A stretch of 64,000 bases of DNA, taken from contig NZ_RJAC01000024.1 of the NCBI RefSeq assembly GCF_003999975.1, positions 1 to 64,000 of the forward strand, in the 5' to 3' direction. Of this stretch, positions 57,399 to 64,000 are shown piece by piece; the stretch's first letter is position 1, and every line of letters starts with the position of its first letter. Both the position numbers and the translations under genes were made by a program. The notes below the pieces were generated by a model. The model had not been told where the DNA came from. It ran no database searches and saw only the letters and a program-made list of their open reading frames with translations. Source of the DNA: Actinoplanes solisilvae. GTDB lineage: Bacteria; Actinomycetota; Actinomycetes; Mycobacteriales; Micromonosporaceae.

Positions 57399-58061
57399 AT
57401 GTCGACCTACGTTCTCGTCCATGGAGCTTGGCACACCGCGGCGGCGTGGGACCGCGTCGCCCCGCTGCTGACCACGGCCGGCCATCGCGTCCTCGCACCG
57501 ACCCTGACCGGATACGGTGAGGTGGGCGCCGAGGTCGGGCTCGATACCCACGTCGACGACATCGTCGGCCTGCTCGGCGACGAGGACGCCGTCGTCCTGG
57601 TCGGACACAGCTACGCCGGAATGGTCATCACGGGAGCGGCGAACCGCATGCCGGAGAAGATCTCGCACCTCGTCTTCCTCGACGCCATGGTTCCCCGGCA
57701 AGGCGAGAGCGCCCTCGACGTCATGCCGGTCACTCAGCACCTGATCGACCAGGCTTCCCGGAGCGACGACCCGAGGCGCATCCCGCCGATGTCCCGCTCG
57801 TTCGGGGTCACCGATCCGGCCGACCTCGCCTGGCTCGACACGATCCTCCGCGACCACCCGGTTCGCTGCCTGCAGCAGCCGGTCGCCTTCGACGACCCGG
57901 TCGCGCGGGCGATCCCGCGCACCCACATCCACTGCACCGTCGGCGCCCCGCCGCGCCGCCCGGTGCCGCCTTCAGAACCGGTCTGGGAGCTGCCGACCGG
58001 CCACGACTGCATGATCACCATGCCGGTCGAACTCTCCGAGCTGCTCCTCAAGGTGCCGTGA
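57399..58061 (+). CDS. Alpha/beta hydrolase (esterase/hydroxynitrile-lyase-like)
   Basis: 220 residues, ATG 57399 with AGGA 7 nt upstream. The alpha/beta-hydrolase fold starts TYVLVHGAWHTAAAWDRVAPLL; catalytic Ser in GHSYAGMV, acid in HLVFLDAMVP or DHP region, His in LPTGHDCMIT. The sequence belongs to the small plant-type methylesterase/salicylate-binding group common in bacteria. It hydrolyses an ester or amide bond of an unknown small molecule and is probably controlled by the adjacent HxlR protein. Confidence 0.85.
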   Translation: MSTYVLVHGAWHTAAAWDRVAPLLTTAGHRVLAPTLTGYGEVGAEVGLDTHVDDIVGLLGDEDAVVLVGHSYAGMVITGAANRMPEKISHLVFLDAMVPRQGESALDVMPVTQHLIDQASRSDDPRRIPPMSRSFGVTDPADLAWLDTILRDHPVRCLQQPVAFDDPVARAIPRTHIHCTVGAPPRRPVPPSEPVWELPTGHDCMITMPVELSELLLKVP

Positions 58062-58149
58062 CAACACTCGTCACCGGGACGTGCAGAGTCGCGCCGCCCT
58101 TGTGCGGCATCCACCCCGCTCCGGGCCGGGAACCGGCATGACCTCACTC

Positions 58150-58686
58150 TCAGGAGTCACAAGCGATGCCGTTGCCGTCGAGGTCGAGGCGGTGGCGGTC
58201 GGGGGCGCGGACGGTCAGGCCGGTGAAGCCGTTGGCAAGCAGCCAGGCGCACTTGTCCTTCGCCGAGGCCGGGAAGGTCGTCGGCACGCACTGGGTGCGG
58301 GTGCCGTAGGCGCGGTCGCAACCGTCGACGTTCGGAGGGATCGAGAGTTTCGCGGTCGGTGACGGGCGTGCCGGCAGGGGTTTGACGCCGGGTTGGGCGG
58401 CGAACGGCTGGACGAACGGCGCGGGTGACCCGCCGGCCTCGGCAGTGGCGGCCACCGAGGCCGGCGGGCGGGCGGTGTCCACCGGCGGCGCGACCGGCGG
58501 CGTCGCCGGCGTCGCGGCGGAGGTGCTCGGCGGCGCCGGGGCACCGGAGGTCGCGACCGGTCGCGGTGGCGCGGAGGCGCCCGAGGTGGCCGCCGGCACG
58601 GCCCGGCCGGGGCGCAGCAGCACGGCCGCGACGAGCGCCGCCACCAGCGCCCCGACCACGGCGATGGACACACGGCGGGCGGTCAT
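58150..58686 (-). CDS. Excalibur calcium-binding domain protein
   Basis: 178 residues: an N-terminal signal anchor (SIAVVGALVAALVAAVLL), a long Pro/Ala/Ser/Thr linker, and a C-terminal excalibur domain with Cys-containing GCDRAYGTRTQCVPTTFP and the Ca-binding loop DLDGNGIACDS. Excalibur domains resemble EF-hand loops and occur in secreted nucleases and wall proteins. The ATG overlaps the stop of the copper-oxidase gene by 4 bp; last gene of the glycan operon. Role not known, possibly calcium-dependent wall attachment. Confidence 0.8.
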   Translation of the reverse strand: MTARRVSIAVVGALVAALVAAVLLRPGRAVPAATSGASAPPRPVATSGAPAPPSTSAATPATPPVAPPVDTARPPASVAATAEAGGSPAPFVQPFAAQPGVKPLPARPSPTAKLSIPPNVDGCDRAYGTRTQCVPTTFPASAKDKCAWLLANGFTGLTVRAPDRHRLDLDGNGIACDS

Positions 58687-60770
58687 CCGACCTTCACCCA
58701 CTTCGCCACCGACGGGACGCCGTTGGCGCCGACCACGAACAGCATGTACCAGCCGGGCGGGGCCAGGTTGGGGTTGCTGGTCAGGTTGAGGCTGATCGTG
58801 GTGCCGGTGACGGTCATCGGCAGGTCGACGAAGCGCTGGTTCGGGTCGCTGGAGTGGGTCACCGCGGCCGGCCGGATCAGTTCGGCCTTGAGGATCGGGC
58901 CGTCGACCGTGATGGTGTTCGCGGTGCCGTAGTCCCAGGTGTTGTCGGGCAGTGTCAGGATCTGCGGGCGGCCGCCCTTGAACAGGTAGGGCGGCGAATA
59001 CACCGACACCCGCATGTCGAAACTGCCGTCGCCGGGGTTGTTGCCGACCGCCATCACCCGGCCGTCGGGCAGCAGGAAGGCCGACGAGTGGTAGCCGCGC
59101 GGCACCGGGTCGGTGGCCAGCCCGGCCGTGAAGGTGTTGGTCGCCGGGTCGAACATCGACGCCTCGTAGACCGGGTCGGCGCGGTTGTGCAGGCCGCCGC
59201 CGGTCTCGAATACTTTGCCGTCGGGCAGCAGCACCGCCGACACGTACATCTTGCCCTGGGCCGCCGTCTGGGGAACGCCGCCGGTGAGGGTGCCCGTGGG
59301 CAGCAGCGGCCCGGCCGTGTAGGTGGGGTTGGCCTGTTTGAGGTCGATGAGGTCGGTCAGCCGGTTGGCGTCGGGGTTGCTGTCGATGTTGCCGCCGCCG
59401 AGGGTCAGCACCCGCTGGTCCTGGGCCGGTGGCAGGAGCACGCTCATCGACTGGTCGCGCTGGTCCTTGTTCTGCAGGCCGCTGACCGGGGTGATGGTGT
59501 TCGCGCCGTAGTTGTAGATGGAGGCGCCGGTGCCGGGCAGCCCGTTGCCGAAGACGTGGCTGCCGGTGTAGAAGAGCCGCCCGTCCTGCATAAGGATCAT
59601 CGACGGGTAGAGGCCCCAGAAGCTCCACGTCTGGTTGGCCTCGCCGAGTCCCAGCCACCGCTGCTGGGCGGCCGAGAAGTATTGCGTGGCCACCATGCCC
59701 GACGAGTCCTCGTTGAGCCCGCCCAGCGAGATCACGTCGCCGTTGCCCAGGACGGTCGCCGAGGGATACCACGATCCGGCGCTCATGTCGTTGACGCGGG
59801 TGTAGCTGTTGGTGGCCGGGTCGAAGATGAAGGAATCGCGCAGCCCCTTGTAGCCGTGCGAGCCGTCGGCGGCCGGGTAGTCCTTGTTGCCGCCCATCAC
59901 CAGCACCCGTCCGTCGGCCAGTTGCACGTGCCCGGCGCAGAACAGGTCGGCCGGCGTCGGCACATTCGTGAAGGTGCCGGTGGAGGGCCGGTAGACGGCG
60001 GTCTTGAAGGTGCCGGCGGCGAAGTCGTCCAGGTTGTTGCCCGAGCCGGCCACGAGCAGCACGTCGCCGTTGTGCAGCACGACCGCGTGGATGGCCCGGA
60101 CCGGCGTGTTGAACGGCATGACCTGCCAGGCGCCCTCGGTGCAGGCCGGTCCCGCGCTGCACGACGTGCCGGGCGCGGGCTGGGTGACGTCCTCCATCGT
60201 GTAGTCGTCGGTGCGCAGCGTGCCGGCGCCGTAGATCGTGATGCCCCAGACGATCTGGTCGGTGCCCGGCGGCACAGGCGGGGTGCGTACGGTCCGCTGT
60301 TGATAGGTCGTCGTGACCGGGAGCGTGGCCAGGTCGGTCCAGTAGACCCAGCCCTGGGCGACGTCGCGCCGGAACACGGTCAGCACCGTGTTGGGTGTGG
60401 TCGTGGTGTACCAGGCGCCGAGGTCGTACTGGTGGCCGGGTGTGACATTCGGGGCGCAGGACGGGTTCTCGAGCATCATCGCCTTGCGGTCGCCGGGGCC
60501 GGTCGCGCTCAGCGTGATCTGCATGGCCTTGGTGCCGGTGTGCGCCTGGGTGGTGACCCCGAAGGTGTACGGGGTGTCGCCCCACCCGGATTTCTCCCAG
60601 CAGACCGGGAAACCGTCCGCGCCGACGGCTTCAAGACCACCGTTGACGATCAGGTTGGCGCCCGCGGCGGCCGGGGGTGAGGGCAACGCCAGCACGATCA
60701 GCAGCGCCAGGACCAGCGAGAGGCCGAGGTCGCGGCGGTTGCGGCGGGACAGCCAGGGCCGGGGCGTCAC
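58683..60770 (-). CDS. GlxA-like radical copper oxidase (galactose oxidase family, kelch + DUF1929)
   Basis: 695 residues, GTG start overlapping the upstream stop by 4 bp (GTGA). Signal peptide (SLVLALLIVLALPSPPAAAG), an N-terminal carbohydrate-binding-like beta domain (about 40-190), a kelch propeller and a C-terminal DUF1929 domain. The active site is complete: Cys278 (FCAGH) and Tyr335 (SWYPSA) for the thioether cofactor, Tyr560-His561 (GYHSS) and His639 (VTHSS) for copper. The Cys-Tyr gap of 57 is nearer GlxA of Streptomyces (54) than galactose oxidase (44). GlxA works with CslA to build an extracellular glycan at hyphal tips; here the partners are other glycosyltransferases. Secreted, copper dependent; substrate unknown. 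Confidence 0.88.
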   Translation of the reverse strand: MTPRPWLSRRNRRDLGLSLVLALLIVLALPSPPAAAGANLIVNGGLEAVGADGFPVCWEKSGWGDTPYTFGVTTQAHTGTKAMQITLSATGPGDRKAMMLENPSCAPNVTPGHQYDLGAWYTTTTPNTVLTVFRRDVAQGWVYWTDLATLPVTTTYQQRTVRTPPVPPGTDQIVWGITIYGAGTLRTDDYTMEDVTQPAPGTSCSAGPACTEGAWQVMPFNTPVRAIHAVVLHNGDVLLVAGSGNNLDDFAAGTFKTAVYRPSTGTFTNVPTPADLFCAGHVQLADGRVLVMGGNKDYPAADGSHGYKGLRDSFIFDPATNSYTRVNDMSAGSWYPSATVLGNGDVISLGGLNEDSSGMVATQYFSAAQQRWLGLGEANQTWSFWGLYPSMILMQDGRLFYTGSHVFGNGLPGTGASIYNYGANTITPVSGLQNKDQRDQSMSVLLPPAQDQRVLTLGGGNIDSNPDANRLTDLIDLKQANPTYTAGPLLPTGTLTGGVPQTAAQGKMYVSAVLLPDGKVFETGGGLHNRADPVYEASMFDPATNTFTAGLATDPVPRGYHSSAFLLPDGRVMAVGNNPGDGSFDMRVSVYSPPYLFKGGRPQILTLPDNTWDYGTANTITVDGPILKAELIRPAAVTHSSDPNQRFVDLPMTVTGTTISLNLTSNPNLAPPGWYMLFVVGANGVPSVAKWVKVG

Positions 60771-61930
60771 GAGCGCCGTGCCCGATAGATGATCCCGTCC
60801 AGGACCAGGAAGCGGACCACGAACGAGATCAGCAGGGTGGCCAGGTTGGCGATCAGCACCCCGACGTGCAGGCCGGAGACGAGCAGCGCGAGCAGTGGCA
60901 CCCGCAGCAGCAGGTCGGCGTTGCCGAGCAGGAAGAACCGGCTGATCCGCGAGGCGAAGCGGCGATGCTGGCGGCGGTTGCGATAGAGCAGGGCGTCGGT
61001 CAGCGCGAAGTTCCAGCCGACTGCCACCAGGTTGGCCAGCACTGCCGCCGGCAGGTAGTGCACGCCGATTCCGTCGTGCAGGAACCACAGCACGGCTTGG
61101 TTGGGCAGCAGGCCGGAGACGCCGATGAGGGCGAAGACCAGCATCCGCGCGCGCTTGGCGCCGAACCGCAGGATTCCGAGGTGCTTGAGGAAACGTACGC
61201 CCTCGGTCAGGCTCGATTTGGACTCGCCGGCATGCCGGGGCTGGAACGCGTACGGCACCTCGACGATCCGGCCGGGCCGGTTGCGGACGACGAGCTCGAG
61301 CAGGATCTTGTAGCCGAGCGGCTGCAGTTCCTCGGTCTCCAGCGAACTCGTACGGATCGCGAAGAGCCCGCTCATCGGGTCGCTGACCTGAAACAGCGCG
61401 TTCCGGAAGAGCACCTTCGTGACCACCGTCGAGCCGCCCGAGATCAGCCGACGGTAGCCGCCGTCCAGCCCGTCCCGGCTGCTGCCGCCGCCCGAGTAGC
61501 GGCTGCCGACGACCAGGTCCGCCCCGTCGCGCCGCCCCGTCGCGATCAGCGAGGGCACCACCTCGGGCGGGTGTTGCAGGTCGGCGTCCATCACGACGAT
61601 CCATTCGCCGCGGGCGGCCCGCAGCCCTTCGACGACCGCACCGCCGAGCCCACCGACCGCCTGCTCGCGGTGGATCACCCGTACCGGGAGGGGGCAGGGG
61701 GTCGCCCGGATCACCGCCGGAGTGTCGTCAGTGCTGTCGTCGACGAAGACGATCTCGGTGTCGCCGGCCGGGAACGCGGCGGCGAGCCGGTCGAGCAGGG
61801 TGACGACGTTGTCGCGTTCGTTGTAGGTGGGCACCACAATGGTCTGCTGAACGGCGAGGCCGACCCGCAGCTCACCCAGCGTGCCTCGCAGCGTGGCCCG
61901 GACCGGGCCGGGACCAGCGGTGATGGTCAT
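60767..61930 (-). CDS. GT2 glycosyltransferase with GtrA-like membrane domain
   Basis: 387 residues. The GT-A domain reads TIVVPTYNERDNVVTLL, IVFVDDSTDD, VMDADLQHPPEVV (DxD) and SDPMSGLFAIR, as in dolichyl/polyprenyl-phosphate mannose synthases. The C-terminal ~130 residues form four helices of the GtrA family (LLPNQAVLWFLHDG ... LALLVSGLHVGVLIANLATL). Expected to make a polyprenyl-phosphate-linked sugar and flip or present it at the membrane, supplying the GT39 enzyme encoded just upstream. 4-bp overlaps on both sides. Confidence 0.88.
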   Translation of the reverse strand: MTITAGPGPVRATLRGTLGELRVGLAVQQTIVVPTYNERDNVVTLLDRLAAAFPAGDTEIVFVDDSTDDTPAVIRATPCPLPVRVIHREQAVGGLGGAVVEGLRAARGEWIVVMDADLQHPPEVVPSLIATGRRDGADLVVGSRYSGGGSSRDGLDGGYRRLISGGSTVVTKVLFRNALFQVSDPMSGLFAIRTSSLETEELQPLGYKILLELVVRNRPGRIVEVPYAFQPRHAGESKSSLTEGVRFLKHLGILRFGAKRARMLVFALIGVSGLLPNQAVLWFLHDGIGVHYLPAAVLANLVAVGWNFALTDALLYRNRRQHRRFASRISRFFLLGNADLLLRVPLLALLVSGLHVGVLIANLATLLISFVVRFLVLDGIIYRARRS

Positions 61931-63441
61931 GATGGCTCCTTGTCGACCTGGCGGATCTCGATGACGCCGTCGGCCGGGCCGAACGACGCGATCACGGTGG
62001 AGTTGCGCAGCAGGGCGGTCACGGTCGGGAGGGTGCCCGGGTCCTGGCGTACGGCCGGGCTGGAGACGATGTAATCGACGTCGCGCCAGCCGCCGCGGAG
62101 CCGGGCCGCGACCTCGGTGTCGAGGTCGAGCTTGTAGAACCAGAGGACGCGGTCCTCGGGGTAGCCGGCGTTGACGCAGTCGAGCCAGAGGACGTCGTCG
62201 ACGACGATCGTGGACGGCGGTTGGGCCCGCAGGTACTGGGCGGCTTGGACGTACGCGGCGTTGTCGTTGGCGGTGAGGGCGCGCCGGTCGCCGACGTACC
62301 AGCGCGGGGCGACGACGGTGGCGGCGAGGATGACGGCCAAGACGACGGCGGCCGTACGGCAATGGCCCCGCAGGTTCGTGACCGTCCAGGCGATCACGCC
62401 GGCGATGGACAGCGCGAAGAACGGCAGGACCTGCACGACGTACATGGCCGGCAGGTAGCCGCCTGGGCGCAGTGCCACCACGATGAGGATCGCGCCGGCC
62501 ACGGCGACCGGCCTGAGCCGTCGCGAGGTCAGGCCGGCGACCGTGGCGGCCGCGCCCGCGACGAGCAGGACGCTGTCGTAGTAGAGCCACGACTGCAGCA
62601 GCTCGTGCGCGCCGGAGCCGTCGGTGAAGATGCTGCCGGAGCCCGAACGCGAACCGAGCTGGAACTGGATGGCGCCGATCAGCGACACGTGCCCAGCGCC
62701 GGGGAAGAGTTCGCCGCGCAGCAGCGCGTACAGCGGATAGAAACCACCGACCAGCACCAGACCGCTGGCGAAGGCGCCGATCGCCCACGGGCGGGTACTG
62801 CTGCGAGCCGTGTTCTGCCAGAGCGCGACCAGCACGGCGGGCAGGATGACCAGGATCGTTTCCTTGGACAGCACGGCGGCCGCGGCGGCCGCCCCCGCGG
62901 CGGCGAAGTGCCACAGGTGTTTACGCGGGGTGAGCGCGAGGGCCAGGGCGGCGAGGGTCCAGACGACGGCGAAGCTGTCCAGGTAGATCTGCCGGCCCAT
63001 CGTGAGGAACAGCGGCGACAGACCGTACGTGAGCAGGCCCAGCCCGGCCGCCCAGCGCGGCAGGCCGATCCGGCGGCCGACGACGTAGACCAGCAGCAGC
63101 CCGGCCGCCTGCAACGGCAGCATGGCGATGCGGCCGGCGGCCACCGCGAGCAGGCTGGGCGCGATCAGGCCGGGCAGCCAGGAACCGGCGGCGAGCTGGA
63201 TCCAGGCCAGCGGCGGATGGTCGTACCAGTAGGTGTAGTGGGCCAGGCCCTTGCCGTGCTGCACCGCCCAGGCCTGGGCGAGGTAGGTGCCCTCGTCGTC
63301 GCTGGCCGTCGGGAAGCCGGTGATGTTCCAGGCCAGCAGAGCGAGAACGACGGTCGTGAGGCCGACGGAGACGTACAGATCGGTGTGGCTCCGGGTTTTG
63401 ACCTCGGCCGGCGCGGTTCGTTCGAGCTCCAACACCGTCAT
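61927..63441 (-). CDS. GT39 / PMT-type membrane glycosyltransferase
   Basis: 504 residues with about 11-12 transmembrane helices. The first extracytoplasmic loop has the acidic SDDEGTYLAQAW (catalytic Asp/Glu position of the GT-C fold) and HYTYWYDHPPLAWIQ, as in ArnT/PMT_2 enzymes. A C-terminal extracytoplasmic domain ends in VDYIVSSPAVRQDPG. It should transfer a sugar from polyprenyl phosphate to a glycan, lipid or protein outside the membrane. Placed between two GT2 genes with 4-bp overlaps. Confidence 0.85.
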   Translation of the reverse strand: MTVLELERTAPAEVKTRSHTDLYVSVGLTTVVLALLAWNITGFPTASDDEGTYLAQAWAVQHGKGLAHYTYWYDHPPLAWIQLAAGSWLPGLIAPSLLAVAAGRIAMLPLQAAGLLLVYVVGRRIGLPRWAAGLGLLTYGLSPLFLTMGRQIYLDSFAVVWTLAALALALTPRKHLWHFAAAGAAAAAAVLSKETILVILPAVLVALWQNTARSSTRPWAIGAFASGLVLVGGFYPLYALLRGELFPGAGHVSLIGAIQFQLGSRSGSGSIFTDGSGAHELLQSWLYYDSVLLVAGAAATVAGLTSRRLRPVAVAGAILIVVALRPGGYLPAMYVVQVLPFFALSIAGVIAWTVTNLRGHCRTAAVVLAVILAATVVAPRWYVGDRRALTANDNAAYVQAAQYLRAQPPSTIVVDDVLWLDCVNAGYPEDRVLWFYKLDLDTEVAARLRGGWRDVDYIVSSPAVRQDPGTLPTVTALLRNSTVIASFGPADGVIEIRQVDKEPS

Positions 63442-64000
63442 GCCGCCGCCTCCGCGGGCAGGTGCGCTCCGACGTGGGCGGTGAGCTCCCAGTTGCGCCG
63501 GCCGGTGTGTTCGCGCCACACCGCGCGCAGCGCCGCCGTGGACAGGACCAGGGCGTACGGGAAGGTTCCGAGCACCAGCTTGGCGTAATGGTGCCACCGG
63601 ACGCGCAGGTCGTACTGACGGCCGAAGTCGTGCAGGCCGACGATCTGGAACATCAGCGTGGCGGCCATCGGCAGCACCGGCAGGAAGGTGATCAGCGCGA
63701 CGAAGACCGGGAGCTGCGCCCAGATCGCGACCGCCACCCCGACCGGGATGACGACGCCGGAGAACGCCTGCAGGAACGGGCTGGTGAGCGTGTAACGGGC
63801 GAGCATCCGCGACCGCCACGTCGGCAGCCGCCGCCACTCCCCCTTGCGCAACACCTGCAAAAAGCCCTGATGCCACCGCGTACGCTGCCTGATCAGGGCG
63901 GCCACCGAATGCGGCGTCTCCTCACGGGTGACGATCGTCGCGTCGTAGGCCACGACGACCTTCGCGCCCCGGCTGGACAGTCGCACGCCCAGGTCGCAGT
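63438..64000 (-). CDS. GT2 membrane glycosyltransferase, partial (C-terminal part)
   Basis: At least 187 residues; the 5' part lies beyond the window. The visible part starts at DLGVRLSSRGAK (the EDxDLG region of processive GT2 enzymes), has the acceptor motif RQRTRWHQGFLQ (QxxRW class) and then three to four helices (FSGVVIPVGVAVAIWAQ; VALITFLPVLPMAATLMF; LGTFPYALVLSTAALRAV). This is the cellulose/hyaluronan synthase or CslA type, so it is probably the polymerase of the operon. First visible gene of the five-gene operon; its stop overlaps the GT39 start. Confidence 0.85.
   Translation of the reverse strand, partial: CDLGVRLSSRGAKVVVAYDATIVTREETPHSVAALIRQRTRWHQGFLQVLRKGEWRRLPTWRSRMLARYTLTSPFLQAFSGVVIPVGVAVAIWAQLPVFVALITFLPVLPMAATLMFQIVGLHDFGRQYDLRVRWHHYAKLVLGTFPYALVLSTAALRAVWREHTGRRNWELTAHVGAHLPAEAAA

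Overview
The window is high-GC DNA (roughly 70% or more, with strong G/C at third codon positions). It has GTG starts, frequent 4-bp ATGA/GTGA gene overlaps and several apparently leaderless genes. The gene families (MbtH, a DmdR/IdeR-type iron box, PadR and WYL regulators, DUF4389, a GlxA-like oxidase) point to an actinomycete, and my best guess is a member of the Micromonosporaceae. No rRNA, tRNA, CRISPR array, insertion sequence or replication origin was seen.

Layout. (1) 1-507: a decayed chimera of a quinone oxidoreductase start and an MFS transporter end, behind repeated operator-like sites. (2) 563-12880: a LacI-controlled catabolic operon on the minus strand. It encodes a ribose-type ABC importer (binding lipoprotein, double ATPase, permease) followed by enoyl-CoA hydratase, aldehyde dehydrogenase, SDR, CoA-transferase, GMC oxidoreductase and a DUF993 aldolase-like protein. 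Matching palindromes lie in front of the operon and at the lacI start. (3) 13010-15130: two VOC proteins, a DUF4389 membrane protein and fragments of two lost genes (oxalyl-CoA decarboxylase, ABC exporter). (4) 15158-34549: a siderophore cluster with an MbtH protein, a 5523-residue four-module NRPS, an ornithine N5-monooxygenase and a divergent formyltransferase, with an iron box between the last two. (5) 34683-36006: a BlaI repressor, a truncated M56 peptidase remnant and a DedA protein behind a BlaI-like palindrome. (6) 36061-41686: a MacAB-like ABC efflux operon divergent from a NarL-type two-component system. (7) 41765-45515: a PadR-ATPase-FtsX operon. (8) 45516-49364: a second BlaI-like palindrome with no intact target, two small membrane proteins, a methyltransferase and a GT1 glycosyltransferase. 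(9) 49449-58061: a giant Ser/Thr kinase-ATPase-GAF-histidine kinase with a receiver-only response regulator, then VOC/WYL and HxlR/hydrolase pairs. (10) 58150-64000: an overlapping operon for an extracellular glycan (GT2, GT39, GT2-GtrA, a GlxA-like radical copper oxidase, an excalibur protein), running off the window.

The most interesting system is the siderophore cluster. The modules read A-nMT-T-E / C-A-T-E / C-A-T / C-A-T-C, with no thioesterase. Module 3 carries the exact hydroxyornithine code DMENLGLIN. Modules 1 and 4 share a near-identical, different code, which fits the N5-formyl-N5-hydroxyornithine that the monooxygenase and formyltransferase should make. By analogy with erythrochelin I predict a tris-hydroxamate tetrapeptide, N-methyl-D-hfOrn - D-X - cyclo(L-hOrn - L-hfOrn), released by the terminal condensation domain. 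The structure is inference; the domain order and codes are read from the sequence.
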